A stretch of 64,000 nt of DNA from Pyxidicoccus sp. MSG2. GTDB taxonomy: Bacteria > Myxococcota > Myxococcia > Myxococcales > Myxococcaceae. Position numbers and translations under genes: made by a program. Within the stretch, counting starts at the first letter, position 1. Every line of letters starts with the position of its first letter. The stretch is taken from contig NZ_JAPNKC010000001.1 of assembly GCF_026626705.1 (NCBI RefSeq), positions 8,140,001 to 8,204,000 on the forward strand. Direction: 5' to 3'. The notes beneath the pieces were generated by a model that was not told the origin of the DNA, ran no database searches, and was given only the letters and a program-made list of their open reading frames with translations. Below, piece after piece: positions 9,128 through 17,372 of this stretch.

Positions 9128-9192
9128 TATAGAGGGTGACGATGTAATGGGTTTCGTGCCAGGGATCCTACCTAGAAAGTACGCCCTCTATA
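9128..9192. promoter_or_regulatory. Inverted repeat upstream of the methyltransferase, candidate operator
   Basis: The 9-mer TATAGAGGG at 9128-9136 is matched by its exact reverse complement at 9184-9192. Extending each arm two bases gives an 11-mer TATAGAGGGYG with one difference. The first arm is 19 bp upstream of the methyltransferase ATG. Methyltransferases with N-terminal HTH regions often repress their own promoters, so this may be the binding site (inference). The arms are 47 bp apart, wider than a typical single operator. Confidence 0.35.
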
Positions 9193-9321
9193 AACGCCGG
9201 GTCTGACATCTGCTAGCCGGGATGCCGTCAAGGGGCTCTCTACGAGGGAGAGCGCGACGAAGAGAGCAGCACATGCCCATGTGCCTCCGTAGACCTGCCG
9301 CGATGTTTCCGGCGTCGTCAT
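9172..9321 (-). CDS. Possible small membrane protein, 49 aa (uncertain)
   Basis: An ATG at 9321 preceded by a GAGAAG element opens a 49-codon frame with one hydrophobic stretch (about residues 15-26, WACAALFVALSL). It lies upstream of and in the same direction as the methyltransferase, 62 bp before it. It has no HTH and no family I recognise, so it is not an evident controller protein. One arm of the 9128-9192 inverted repeat falls inside it, which argues against coding. It is listed because it is the only plausible frame in this stretch. Confidence 0.2.
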   Translation of the reverse strand: MTTPETSRQVYGGTWACAALFVALSLVESPLTASRLADVRPGVYRGRTF

Positions 9322-9565
9322 ATGTACTTCTCGCCATGCTGTAAACGCCCGGACTGAGGGACATCCATCGCCATGGTGCCCCAGTAAGCGGGCTGGTTGG
9401 GCCTGGGCTGTGGCGGAAGGCGTGGACCCGTAGCGTTTCCAGAAATCCATGTGCTCTCAGACGCTTATGGGTTGTTGATGGCTGCTGTTCGGTTCTTTCC
9501 ATGGATTGAGGGCTAAGTATGCGCAGGGGCAAGTTTTTCTCTCGCCAGGAGGAGCTATTTCCGCG
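9322..9565. other. Island right end without a recognisable gene
   Basis: With 9110-9171 this makes about 450 bp outside firm genes. No RNA gene, transposase fragment or terminator was recognised. An AGGAGGAGC ribosome-site-like element occurs at 9547-9555, directly before the truncated PhnD-like copy, but no ATG or GTG follows at a suitable distance. The long antisense frames running through here continue across the duplicated segment and are composition artefacts. Confidence 0.5.
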
Positions 9566-10102
9566 TACCGGTCGGCGCTGGTGTGCCGGGCGGGAGCGGG
9601 GCTGACGGTGGAGCGGCTGAAGGGCACCACGGCGGCGTGGGTGGACCGGGATTCGGTGGCGGGCTACCTGCTGCCCACCGCGTACCTCAAGGCGCAGGGG
9701 CACGAGCCCACACGGGCCTTCACCGCGCAGCAATTCACCGGCTCGTACCGGGGCGCGCTGGAGGCGGTGCTGGACGGCAAGGCGGACGTGGCGAGCGTCT
9801 TCTGCCCGCCGGCCTCCACGGGCCTGACGTTCGCCACGGGTGTGGAGGACGTGCTGGGCCCTGGCGCGGGGCGCCGCTTCGAGCTGATTGCGTACACTGA
9901 CGAGGCGCCCAATGACGGGGTGCCCGTGGCCATGGGGCTGCCGCCGGAGCTCGTGGGCACGCTGGAGTCCTCGCTGCTGGGCCTGCAGGCGTCGGCGGAG
10001 GGGCAGGCGCTGCTGAAGGACATCTTCAACGCGGACCGCTTCGAGCCCGCGCCGCGCATGGGCTACCGGGCGCTGTACCGGGTGGCGCTGGCGAGCCTGT
10101 AG
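9506..10102 (+). pseudogene. 5'-truncated duplicate of the PhnD-like gene
   Basis: From 9566 on, the reading frame is identical to the last 178 residues of the gene at 3976-4800. It has lost the first 96 residues, which include most of the first lobe. An in-frame TTG at 9506 could add 20 island-encoded residues, but there is no normal start near the AGGAGG at 9547. The product would lack half the binding fold, so I call it a pseudogene. It probably marks the original chromosomal 3' end, and the sequence after it is normal high-GC host DNA. Confidence 0.85.
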
Positions 10103-10106
10103 GGGC
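9566..10106. repeat. 541-bp perfect direct repeat, right copy
   Basis: Identical to 4264-4804 at a constant offset of 5302 bp. The first matching bases are taccggtcgg and the last are the stop codon plus gggc. The sequence before it (island) differs from the sequence before the left copy (gene 5' part). The sequence after it differs from the sequence after the left copy (island start). Confidence 0.95.
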
Positions 10107-10153
10107 CCGCGCCGGCTTGTCGTAGCGGCCATGGCGGGCTTGACTGCACGGGC

Positions 10154-10612
10154 ATGCGTCTCCTCCTTCGCCGCCTGTGCCTCACGGGAGCCGTCCTCCT
10201 CGCCGGTTGTGGCGGTATCCGCCAGGGCCTCGCGGAGGAGGGGTACCTGCAACAGCAGCTCTATGACTATGCCTACGACGTCCCCCTCGACAGCCTCTGG
10301 ACCGGGGCGAAGGAGCTGACGGGGCGCGGCGAGGAGGCGACGGAGCAGGGTGTGCGCACCTTCTCCGTGCCCGCGCTCAACGGGGAGGGGGACGTTCCGG
10401 AGTCCTACGGGCTCCTGCTCCGGGGCTGGGAGTCGGAGGGGCGCAGCTACGTGCGCGTCTTCCGTGTCCGCCAGGGCGACCCGGCGCCGAATCTCTCGGA
10501 CCCCGCGGCCCGCGCGGTGGAGCTGGAGCTGCGGCTCCTCGAACGCTTCCACCCCGAGGACGCGCGGAGGTTCCAGGAGGGTGCGCGCCTCGCTGGGCAA
10601 CGCGCCCGGTAG
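10154..10612 (+). CDS. Small predicted lipoprotein, function unknown
   Basis: 152 aa starting with a short basic region and a hydrophobic stretch ending in the lipobox LLAGC (Cys19). It is therefore probably a lipid-anchored envelope protein. The rest is soluble, with a central segment rich in charged residues (SLWTGAKELTGRGEEAT) and no recognised catalytic motif. It is convergent with the next gene, with only 3 nt between stops. In the ancestral chromosome it would directly follow the PhnD-like gene (52 bp after the truncated copy's stop) and may have shared its transcript. Confidence 0.7.
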   Translation: MRLLLRRLCLTGAVLLAGCGGIRQGLAEEGYLQQQLYDYAYDVPLDSLWTGAKELTGRGEEATEQGVRTFSVPALNGEGDVPESYGLLLRGWESEGRSYVRVFRVRQGDPAPNLSDPAARAVELELRLLERFHPEDARRFQEGARLAGQRAR

Positions 10613-10615
10613 TGC

Positions 10616-11884
10616 TCACTCCAACTGCACGACGAGCACCGCGGGCCTGCCGGAGGAGATGTCCACCTCGCGCACCTGCTCCCGGGCTCCCGTCCGGATT
10701 CGCACCACCTGCCGCCCCTTCGGTACTGACAGGCGCACGACCTGGAACTCGGCGGGGAGGCTGAGCCAGCCCTGGGCCATCCGGTTGTTCACCTCCGCCA
10801 CCCGGCGGATGACCAGCGCCGCCCCCACCGGAGGAACCAGCAGCCAGCTCACCACCGTGCCCAGATTCACGGCGACTGACGGTGCCCGCTCGGTGTCGGC
10901 GAGCGCCCCGAGCGCGCCACGGCGGAGCAGCAGGTTCTCCAGCGAGGTGACGGTCTCCGCCGTCTGAGACTGGCCGGCCACTTCGACCCGGGCCTTCTCA
11001 TGGGACCAGCTCCGCGCACAGACGGACCAGACCTGGGTGCCGCCACGGGACAGCAGGCAGCGCTCGGGGATGCGGCCAGCCTCCACGAAGACGACCAGCT
11101 CCCCCGCCTCAGGCGTGGCGGGCACCGTCGAATCCGCCAGGAGCCGCTTCAGCTCTGGCAGCTCCGGGCGCGCCAGCCGCCGGGCCTCCGCGACGAGCTT
11201 CGGCGGCAGGTGCGTCAGCTGCGAGGGCGCTCCCGGGGGCGCCAGGCGGGTGACGCGCCAGGCGTCCAGGTAGTCGATGAACGCCGACTCCTCGTTTCCC
11301 GCCAGCTCGTGCGCCAGCGCGCTCACGTACAGGCCGAATGCGAGCCGCTCCAGGTACGCACGGAAGTCCTCGTCGAAGGCAACCAGCGCGAGGCTCTGCT
11401 CCAGCTCCGTGCGGTGTCGTGCCTCCAGGTGCTGTCGTAGGTGCAGCGCGTCCGTGAGCCGGGCCTCCACCGCCGCTTCCTCCGGCCGGCCGAGCAGGAG
11501 GAAGTTGAGCGCGTTCAGGGTGTGCAGCGCCTGGCGCTCCAGCGTCCCCATCCGCCAGGGCGCGCGCCCGAAGAGCTCCTCGGACAGCCGCACCGTCTCG
11601 CGCTCGTCCGCGAGCTCCGCCGCCTCCTGGAGAGCCCGGGTGCTCTGCTCCCACTCGCCGGCCCGGTGCAGCAGGGCGCCCCGGTCCGCCACCACCAGCA
11701 GCCGGTCCAGCGACTCGCGTCCCGCCTCGGCGTCCAGCTCCCGCAGGGCCTCGGGATACTGTTCCGCCTCGGCCAATGCCTGGACCCGGGCGGTGTGGCG
11801 CACGTAGCTCGGTGTGCAGGCGCCCAGCGCGAGCACGAGCACGAGCAGGAGCCCGACACCGTGGATGGAGTGGGGGAGGGCCAT
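10616..11884 (-). CDS. COG3014-like predicted lipoprotein with TPR-like helical repeats
   Basis: 422 aa from the ATG at 11884. This start gives a clean signal with lipobox LGAC (Cys23); longer in-frame starts would bury it. The N-terminal half is helical with TPR-like pairs (EQYPEALRELDAEAG, GEWEQSTRALQEAAELAD). The C-terminal half is beta-rich with a short hydrophobic segment (VVSWLLVPPVGAALVIRRV). This layout resembles the uncharacterised COG3014 group of envelope lipoproteins. No enzyme motif was seen, and a scaffold or assembly role in the envelope is only inference. Confidence 0.72.
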   Translation of the reverse strand: MALPHSIHGVGLLLVLVLALGACTPSYVRHTARVQALAEAEQYPEALRELDAEAGRESLDRLLVVADRGALLHRAGEWEQSTRALQEAAELADERETVRLSEELFGRAPWRMGTLERQALHTLNALNFLLLGRPEEAAVEARLTDALHLRQHLEARHRTELEQSLALVAFDEDFRAYLERLAFGLYVSALAHELAGNEESAFIDYLDAWRVTRLAPPGAPSQLTHLPPKLVAEARRLARPELPELKRLLADSTVPATPEAGELVVFVEAGRIPERCLLSRGGTQVWSVCARSWSHEKARVEVAGQSQTAETVTSLENLLLRRGALGALADTERAPSVAVNLGTVVSWLLVPPVGAALVIRRVAEVNNRMAQGWLSLPAEFQVVRLSVPKGRQVVRIRTGAREQVREVDISSGRPAVLVVQLE

Positions 11885-11955
11885 GGCGGTCCATATGCTA
11901 ACCCGTGTCGCATTTCTCCAATGCAGGCCCGTGGGCATGGCGGCAGGATGCGCGC

Positions 11956-12318
11956 ATGACCGAGCTCAAGAGCTACGAAGGCGGCTGTCACTGCGGGAAG
12001 GTCCGCTACTCCGTGAAGCTGGACCTGTCCAAGCCCACGGTGGCGTGCAATTGCTCCATCTGCCAGAAGACGGGGACGATGCTCAGCTTCGTGCCCGTGG
12101 AGAACTTCACGCTGAAGTCCGGGGAGAAGGACCTCACCGACTACCAGTTCAACAAGAAGGTCATCCACCACCTGTTCTGCTCCACGTGCGGCGTGCGCTC
12201 GTTCGCGCGCGGCACGGGCCCGGATGGCAAGGAGATGCGCGCCATCAACGTGCGCTGCCTGGACGGCGTGGAGCTCGACAGCTTGAACGTGATGAAGTTC
12301 AACGGCAGGGACCGGTAG
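11956..12318 (+). CDS. GFA-family (glutathione-dependent formaldehyde-activating-like) zinc protein
   Basis: 120 aa. It has the GFA zinc-cysteine pattern: GGCHCGKVRY at the N-terminus, CNCSICQKTG in the middle, and FCSTCGVRSFA later. These correspond to the C-x-C, C-x-C-x2-C and C-x2-C ligands of the family. Some members were proposed to bind S-(hydroxymethyl)glutathione, but most are uncharacterised, so the substrate is unknown. The ATG at 11956 is chosen because the conserved domain begins 10 residues later. It is divergent from the COG3014-like lipoprotein. A hairpin overlaps the stop codon. Confidence 0.85.
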   Translation: MTELKSYEGGCHCGKVRYSVKLDLSKPTVACNCSICQKTGTMLSFVPVENFTLKSGEKDLTDYQFNKKVIHHLFCSTCGVRSFARGTGPDGKEMRAINVRCLDGVELDSLNVMKFNGRDR

Positions 12319-12330
12319 GCCTGCCGGTCC
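12309..12330 (+). terminator. Hairpin at the end of the GFA gene, possible terminator
   Basis: GGACCGG (12309-12315) pairs with CCGGTCC (12324-12330) around an 8-nt loop containing the stop codon. No T-tract follows, so it may be a weak or Rho-assisted terminator. The rest of the gap up to 12516 shows no gene. Confidence 0.35.
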
Positions 12331-12516
12331 TGGAGAAGCGGGCTCCGGTACCCGGGTGCCCGTGCTTCTGGACCTGGGGCTTCAACGGGGCGCCGACTGT
12401 GCGTGTGCCGGATGAGGCAGAGGTTTCCGAAGTCCGGCAACGGCTCCAGTCGGCACCCGGGTCCTCGCGGAGCTGAGCTGCCCATGGCCCGCCAGCATCG
12501 GCGGAGGACTGGCCCG

Positions 12517-14034
12517 CTACCGCTCGCCCTCGCCGTGGCCTCCACCGCGAGGCGGCGCACGCCGGGGCGGAGGTGCCTCCTCCGCCGGAGGCCGAGCGGA
12601 CTTCGCCGGGGCGGGCTTCGTGCCTGGTGCCGCAGCCGGTGACTTGCTCACCGCCGCGCTCTTGCCCTGCGCCTGCGACGCCGGCACGGGTGCTGCGGAA
12701 GCGGAAGAGCCGCCACCCGCGCTCCGTGCCTGCGAAGAGGGACCGGGCGAACCCGCGGCGGACGAACCACTCCCCACGTTCCTGCCGTGAGTCGCGGGCA
12801 CAGGCGCCGCCGACGCGGACGAAACCGTCCGGCCCTGTGCACCCGGCACGGGCGCCGCTGATGCGGACGAGCCCCCAGGGGCCTTCACCGGCGCCACCGA
12901 GACGGACGAGACGCTCCGGCCCGGCACGGGCGCCGCCGACGCGGACGAACCCCCAGCGCCCTTCACCGGTGCCGCCGAAGCAGACGAACCTCCACCCGGC
13001 CGCGCCGGCTTCGCCCCGGCCTGTGGCGCACTCGCCGCGAGCCGTGCCGCGAGCTTCGGGTCGTAGTGGATGACGGTGGGCTCGGCGGCGAAGCGCTCTT
13101 CCTCCAGCTCCTCCGAGTACATGTCCTGCATGAAGGCCGCGAGGTGCGTGGCGGTGGCGTGCAGCTTCTGCTGCATGAGGAACTCCTCCAGCGCGAGCTG
13201 CAGCTCACCCGCCGTGGAGAAGCGCTCCTCGCGCTTGCGCGCCAGCGCCTTGAGGACAATCGCGTCCAGCGCCTTGGGAATCTCCGGCACCACCTCCGAC
13301 GGCGGGAGGATCTTCGCCCCCACCACCGCCTTGAGCGTGGCGAGCTCCGTGTCCCGCTTGAACAGCCGCGTCAGCGTCAACAGCTCGTAGAACACCGTCC
13401 CCAGGCCGTACACGTCCGAGCGGTGGTCCAGCGGCTCGCCCCGCGCCTGCTCCGGGGACATGTACGCGTGCTTGCCCTTGATGGTGCCCACCATCGTCTG
13501 GGACAGCTTCCCGGACGCCTTGGCCACCCCGAAGTCGATGATCTTCACGCCGCCGTTGAAGCCCACCAGCACGTTCTGCGGAGACACGTCCCGGTGGATC
13601 AGCGCCAGCTTCCGTCCGGACGGGCTGCGCGCGTTGTGCGCCGCGTCCAGCCCCGCGGCCGCGTCCGCGATGATGCGGCACTTCAGCCCCAGGGGAATCA
13701 CCACCTTGCGCTGCTGCGCCCGCGCGCCCAGCGGCCCCACCGCCTCGCCGTGCACGTACTCCATGGCGATGAAGTACTGCCCGTCCACGTCGCCCAGGTC
13801 GTAGATCTGCGCGATGTGGGGGTGGTTGAGGTGCGCGGCGATGCGCCCCTCGTCGAGGAACATCTGGATGAACTCGTCGTCCTCGGACAGGTGGGGCAAC
13901 AGCCGCTTGAGCACCAGCAGCTTCTGGAAGCCCACGGGGCCCTTCTGCCTCGCGAGGTACACAGCGCCCATGCCGCCGACGGCGATTCTCCGGAGCAGCT
14001 CGTAGCGGCCGAACGTTTCCACGACGACCGCCAC
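12517..14034 (-). CDS. Hanks-type Ser/Thr protein kinase with repetitive Ala/Pro/Ser tail
   Basis: 505 aa. The kinase domain spans about residues 9-280, with glycine loop VGGMGAVYLA, K43 in LVLKRL, HRDVSPQN (H147-R148-D149) and DFG at 167-169, so all core catalytic residues are present. After a short linker, about residues 335-495 form a low-complexity tail with repeated SSASAAPV-type units. There is no transmembrane segment, suggesting a cytoplasmic kinase. Myxobacteria carry many such kinases, and the substrate is unknown. The start is GTG at 14034, with no strong ribosome site. The repeat tail makes copy-number variation between strains likely. Confidence 0.9.
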   Translation of the reverse strand: MAVVVETFGRYELLRRIAVGGMGAVYLARQKGPVGFQKLLVLKRLLPHLSEDDEFIQMFLDEGRIAAHLNHPHIAQIYDLGDVDGQYFIAMEYVHGEAVGPLGARAQQRKVVIPLGLKCRIIADAAAGLDAAHNARSPSGRKLALIHRDVSPQNVLVGFNGGVKIIDFGVAKASGKLSQTMVGTIKGKHAYMSPEQARGEPLDHRSDVYGLGTVFYELLTLTRLFKRDTELATLKAVVGAKILPPSEVVPEIPKALDAIVLKALARKREERFSTAGELQLALEEFLMQQKLHATATHLAAFMQDMYSEELEEERFAAEPTVIHYDPKLAARLAASAPQAGAKPARPGGGSSASAAPVKGAGGSSASAAPVPGRSVSSVSVAPVKAPGGSSASAAPVPGAQGRTVSSASAAPVPATHGRNVGSGSSAAGSPGPSSQARSAGGGSSASAAPVPASQAQGKSAAVSKSPAAAPGTKPAPAKSARPPAEEAPPPRRAPPRGGGHGEGER

Positions 14035-14126
14035 GATAGCCGCGCCGGGGCAGGGGGCGGAAGCCCGCGGCGCATCATTTCCCGCAAGGCACGGACTCCC
14101 GTGTCAACCCCCGAGTCCGTGAAACC

Positions 14127-17100
14127 TCATGGCGAGGACGGAGGGGCCTTGCACACGCTGCGGTAACGCACCTCCACGGCCTGTCCGGGCGTGGGCACCG
14201 CGTCGGCGTTGAAGACGACGGAGTTGCTGTCCGCGTCATACGTCCACCGGCTGCCTGGCAGCACCTGCCCCTGGACGCGCACCGTCATCTCCGTCGTGCC
14301 CGTGGGGTCCGCGGTGAGCGGGAAGTCCGCCTGCAGGGCCCCGGCGCGCTGGATGACCGACTCGAGCAGCGGGCGGTAGTCGGAGCGGCAGATGGACTCC
14401 ACCTGGCCACCCGTGCCGCGCGCCACGCTGACGAAGCGGTCCGCCTCGTTGCCGGCGGTGGAGCAGCTGCTGTCCGTGGGCACCAGCGCGTAGAGCTGGC
14501 TGCGGTGGGACATGCCCGTGCCCTTCAGCGTCTGGAGGAACTGGATGTAGCTGTCCGGGCTGAAGCCGGAGTTGTCGTCCTCGTCGGCCAGCACCACCAC
14601 CGCCATGCGGGCGGCCGCGCGGGTGAAGCCCGCGTTGCCGTCGTTCGCCTGCGCGGTGCGCGGGTCGTCCGTCTGCTCGGACAGCGGCGCGGACAGCGCC
14701 GCGCGCATCGTCTCCAGGCCCTGCACCAGGTTGTGGCACAGGCCCACGTCCAGGTTCTCCTGGATGTCATTGGCCGCGTTGGCGTTGTTGCCGGACACCA
14801 TGCGCGGGTTGCTGCCATTCACCGGGAAGAGGCGCCCGGCCTCGCCGCCGTTGGCCCCGCCGCCGCACTGCGCGCCCCGGGCCACCAGGCCCGTGCTGGT
14901 GACGCCCACGCGCACGTCCACGCCCTGCTCCTTCGCCGTCTTCAGCCAGTCCGGAATCGCCGCCTTCAGTCGGCTCTGGTAGGGCGACATGGTGGTGGTG
15001 TTGGACACCACGAAGAGCACGTCCAACTGGCTGTCGGTGCCCTGCGTGTAGCGGTCCACCTGGATGCCCTCGTGGTTCGTCTCCGCGAGCAGCGGGACGA
15101 GGAACGGGTCGGCCTCCGTGTCGGCGCGCAGGTACAGCGGGCTGAAGTGCTGCCCGTGCACGTTGCGGGCGTAGCCCACCTCCAGCTCGAAGCCCTCGCC
15201 CGGGCCCAGCGTGCGCGGCGTGGTGAGCGGCGTCAGCAGGCTGAACTGGGTGCTGGTGCCGTTGCCGACCTCCGCGTCGGACACCGTAATCGGCTCGCTG
15301 CAGCGGTTGGAGATGTACGTCTTGCGCGGCGCCGCGGCGCAGTCGTAGCGGATGGGGCCGAAGTCCACGAAGGACGGCGTGGCCACGAGGCAGCTCGCCT
15401 TCGACACGCCCTTCAGGGGCAGCGTCACCGTGGGGTAGGCCGGGTTGTTCACCGTCATCTTCAGCTCGCCCGTGTAGCTGCCCTCCGCCGGGGGCCGGAA
15501 GGCCACCATGGCGCTGAAGGCCGTGTCGTAGACGACGACGCCACCGGTGAGCTTGCCGCCGGGCATGAAGAAGGCGCCGCCCGCGTCGTTGGAGAGGTGG
15601 ATGTCCTTCACCGCGCACTCGGCGCGGCCCGGGTTGCGGAAGTAGAAGCCCAGCACCGCGCCGCGGCCGGGCACCACGTTGCCGAAGTCCATCGCCGGCT
15701 GCGGCAGCAATTCGTACACGCAGGGGCCGCTCGCGCGAGCCCGGCCGGTGAGGACGATGGCCCGCTCCGGGTTGAACATGTCGTCCGAGCGCACGTACAG
15801 CGTGGCCTGCCAGCTGCCCTCCGCCTTGGGCTCGAAGTAGACCTTCAGCTCCAGCGCGTCGTTGCCGGGGGCAATCGTCAGCGCGGCCGAGTCCAGCGTG
15901 GGCCAGGCGCCGCCCGTCCATGCGTAGCGCTGGGTGCCGCGCGTGGGCACGTCGACATTGAACTGGGTGCTGGCGCCGTCGGCGCGCACGCCGGTGAAGC
16001 GTAGGTCACCATTGCTGCCCGCGTTGGTGATGCGGATGACCCGCTCCACCTTGCCGCCCACCGGCAGCTCGCCGAAGTCCAGCGCCACCGGCGTCACCGC
16101 CAGCGTGGGCCGGCCACCGCGCGCGTCCAGAATCACCTGCGACTGGCGCGCCTTGTCGGACGCGTAGTGCACGGTGAGGTCGCCCACGTTGGGACCGGAG
16201 AAGCGGGCGGCGAACTCCATCTTCACCTCCACCGTCTCGCCCGGCTGCACCGTGCTGCCCTCCGGCTTGGAGAGCGGCTGGAAGGCGCGGTCGCTGGTGG
16301 CGAGCTTGGAGATGGTGACCGGGCGCCAGGTGATGTTGCGCGCGCGGGTGAAGGACTCGGTGCGCTCGTGCACCGGAATCTGGTCGAACGGCACCGGGGC
16401 CGGGTCGAACGCGAAGGCGTTGGCCACCGAGTTGCCCTTCAGGTCCACCACGGAAGGCGTGCAGCCCTCGCACGAGCGCAGCTCCAGGCGCGCGCCCATG
16501 CTGCCCAGCGCGCGGGGCAGGTACTTCGTGCTGACCTTCTGCGAGGCGAAGGGCGGAATGGTGATGGTGTCCGGAGTGAAGGGGTCCGGATTGTCGCCCT
16601 GCACCACCAGCGTCAGCGGCAGGTCCACCGGGTTGGTGACGGTGACGTCCAGCGTGCGGTCGCTCTCCACCTCCAGCGTCTCGTAGTCCAGCAGGGGCGG
16701 GTACACGCCGATGGGCGTGGGCGTCCCCAGGCCCATGACGCGCACCTGCGCCTGGGAGCCCTGGTTGGCGTCCGTCGTCACGTGCACCGTCTCTTCGGTA
16801 TTGCCTTCCTTCAGCGGGTGGAAGCGCACGTGCACCAGGTGCGACTCGCCCGGCTCCACCCTTCCGCCGCCCTCCCCGAGCTCCACCTCATAGGAGGGGT
16901 TGCCGGCGAGCCCCAGCGCGTCGAGCGCGAAGAAGGGCACGTAGCCGACGTTCCGGATGCGTACTTCCTTCTCACGCCACTCGCCCACCGGCACCTCGCC
17001 GAAGTCGAGCACGTCCACGTCCAACACCGCCGTTGCCTGCACCGCGCGGGTCTCATCCCCCTCGTGGCAGGCCACCCCGGTGGTGGCGAGCAACGCCAGC

Positions 17101-17132
17101 GCGAGAAAACGCCCCCTCAGCCCCATCCTCAT
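14127..17132 (-). CDS. Large surface lipoprotein: tandem choice-of-anchor D (ASH-type) modules plus degenerate VWA-like domain
   Basis: 1001 aa. The signal ends in a lipobox (GVAC, Cys22). At least five immunoglobulin-like choice-of-anchor-D/ASH modules follow, each marked by a '(L/F)DFGEVPVG'-type strand (near residues 40, 345, 480 and 590, plus less regular copies). From about residue 690 there is a VWA-like domain opening with LDVLFVVSNTTTMS and including VVVLADEDDNS, where the metal-site Ser residues are only partly kept. Such proteins are common on myxobacterial surfaces and are thought to mediate adhesion or assembly (inference). ATGs at 17132 and 17126 are both possible starts. Confidence 0.82.
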   Translation of the reverse strand: MRMGLRGRFLALALLATTGVACHEGDETRAVQATAVLDVDVLDFGEVPVGEWREKEVRIRNVGYVPFFALDALGLAGNPSYEVELGEGGGRVEPGESHLVHVRFHPLKEGNTEETVHVTTDANQGSQAQVRVMGLGTPTPIGVYPPLLDYETLEVESDRTLDVTVTNPVDLPLTLVVQGDNPDPFTPDTITIPPFASQKVSTKYLPRALGSMGARLELRSCEGCTPSVVDLKGNSVANAFAFDPAPVPFDQIPVHERTESFTRARNITWRPVTISKLATSDRAFQPLSKPEGSTVQPGETVEVKMEFAARFSGPNVGDLTVHYASDKARQSQVILDARGGRPTLAVTPVALDFGELPVGGKVERVIRITNAGSNGDLRFTGVRADGASTQFNVDVPTRGTQRYAWTGGAWPTLDSAALTIAPGNDALELKVYFEPKAEGSWQATLYVRSDDMFNPERAIVLTGRARASGPCVYELLPQPAMDFGNVVPGRGAVLGFYFRNPGRAECAVKDIHLSNDAGGAFFMPGGKLTGGVVVYDTAFSAMVAFRPPAEGSYTGELKMTVNNPAYPTVTLPLKGVSKASCLVATPSFVDFGPIRYDCAAAPRKTYISNRCSEPITVSDAEVGNGTSTQFSLLTPLTTPRTLGPGEGFELEVGYARNVHGQHFSPLYLRADTEADPFLVPLLAETNHEGIQVDRYTQGTDSQLDVLFVVSNTTTMSPYQSRLKAAIPDWLKTAKEQGVDVRVGVTSTGLVARGAQCGGGANGGEAGRLFPVNGSNPRMVSGNNANAANDIQENLDVGLCHNLVQGLETMRAALSAPLSEQTDDPRTAQANDGNAGFTRAAARMAVVVLADEDDNSGFSPDSYIQFLQTLKGTGMSHRSQLYALVPTDSSCSTAGNEADRFVSVARGTGGQVESICRSDYRPLLESVIQRAGALQADFPLTADPTGTTEMTVRVQGQVLPGSRWTYDADSNSVVFNADAVPTPGQAVEVRYRSVCKAPPSSP

Positions 17133-17372
17133 CTTCCGCTCCCCACCCTTCTCCCAACCCCAACCCAGCCCGGCGCGTGATCCACCGCGCCCTCCCTAAT
17201 CAATTCGCGTACCAACCGGCGCGCGGGAAACGGGCTCGTGAAATCAGGGGGTTGCGGAGCGGCGGCTCCCGCTTGGAGGAAGGAAGGAAGAGTCTTGCCC
17301 TGGAGGGTGAAAGGTTTTTCCCGACCTTTTGGGAGGGAGTTCAGGCTCCCTCCGGGCTTCGCTCAGGCTCCG

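Larger units (their letters stand above)
4805..9565. mobile_element. Restriction-modification genomic island between the 541-bp direct repeats
   Basis: About 4.76 kb of visibly AT-richer DNA with codon use unlike the flanks (many A/T third positions). It holds an McrB-like gene, an McrC-like gene, a convergent DNA methyltransferase and about 450 bp with no clear gene. The edges coincide exactly with the ends of the duplicated PhnD-like segment, so the island plus one repeat forms a 5302-bp unit. No integrase, transposase, tRNA target or terminal inverted repeat was found. The arrangement matches what a single crossover between a circle carrying 541 bp of host gene and the chromosome would give. 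The mechanism is inference; the boundaries are seen directly. Confidence 0.75.

Noticed and set aside
9188..10600. 470-codon minus-strand frame through the truncated PhnD-like copy
   Set aside because: An identical antisense stretch exists at the other repeat copy; it is a frame shadow with no recognisable domain or start signal.
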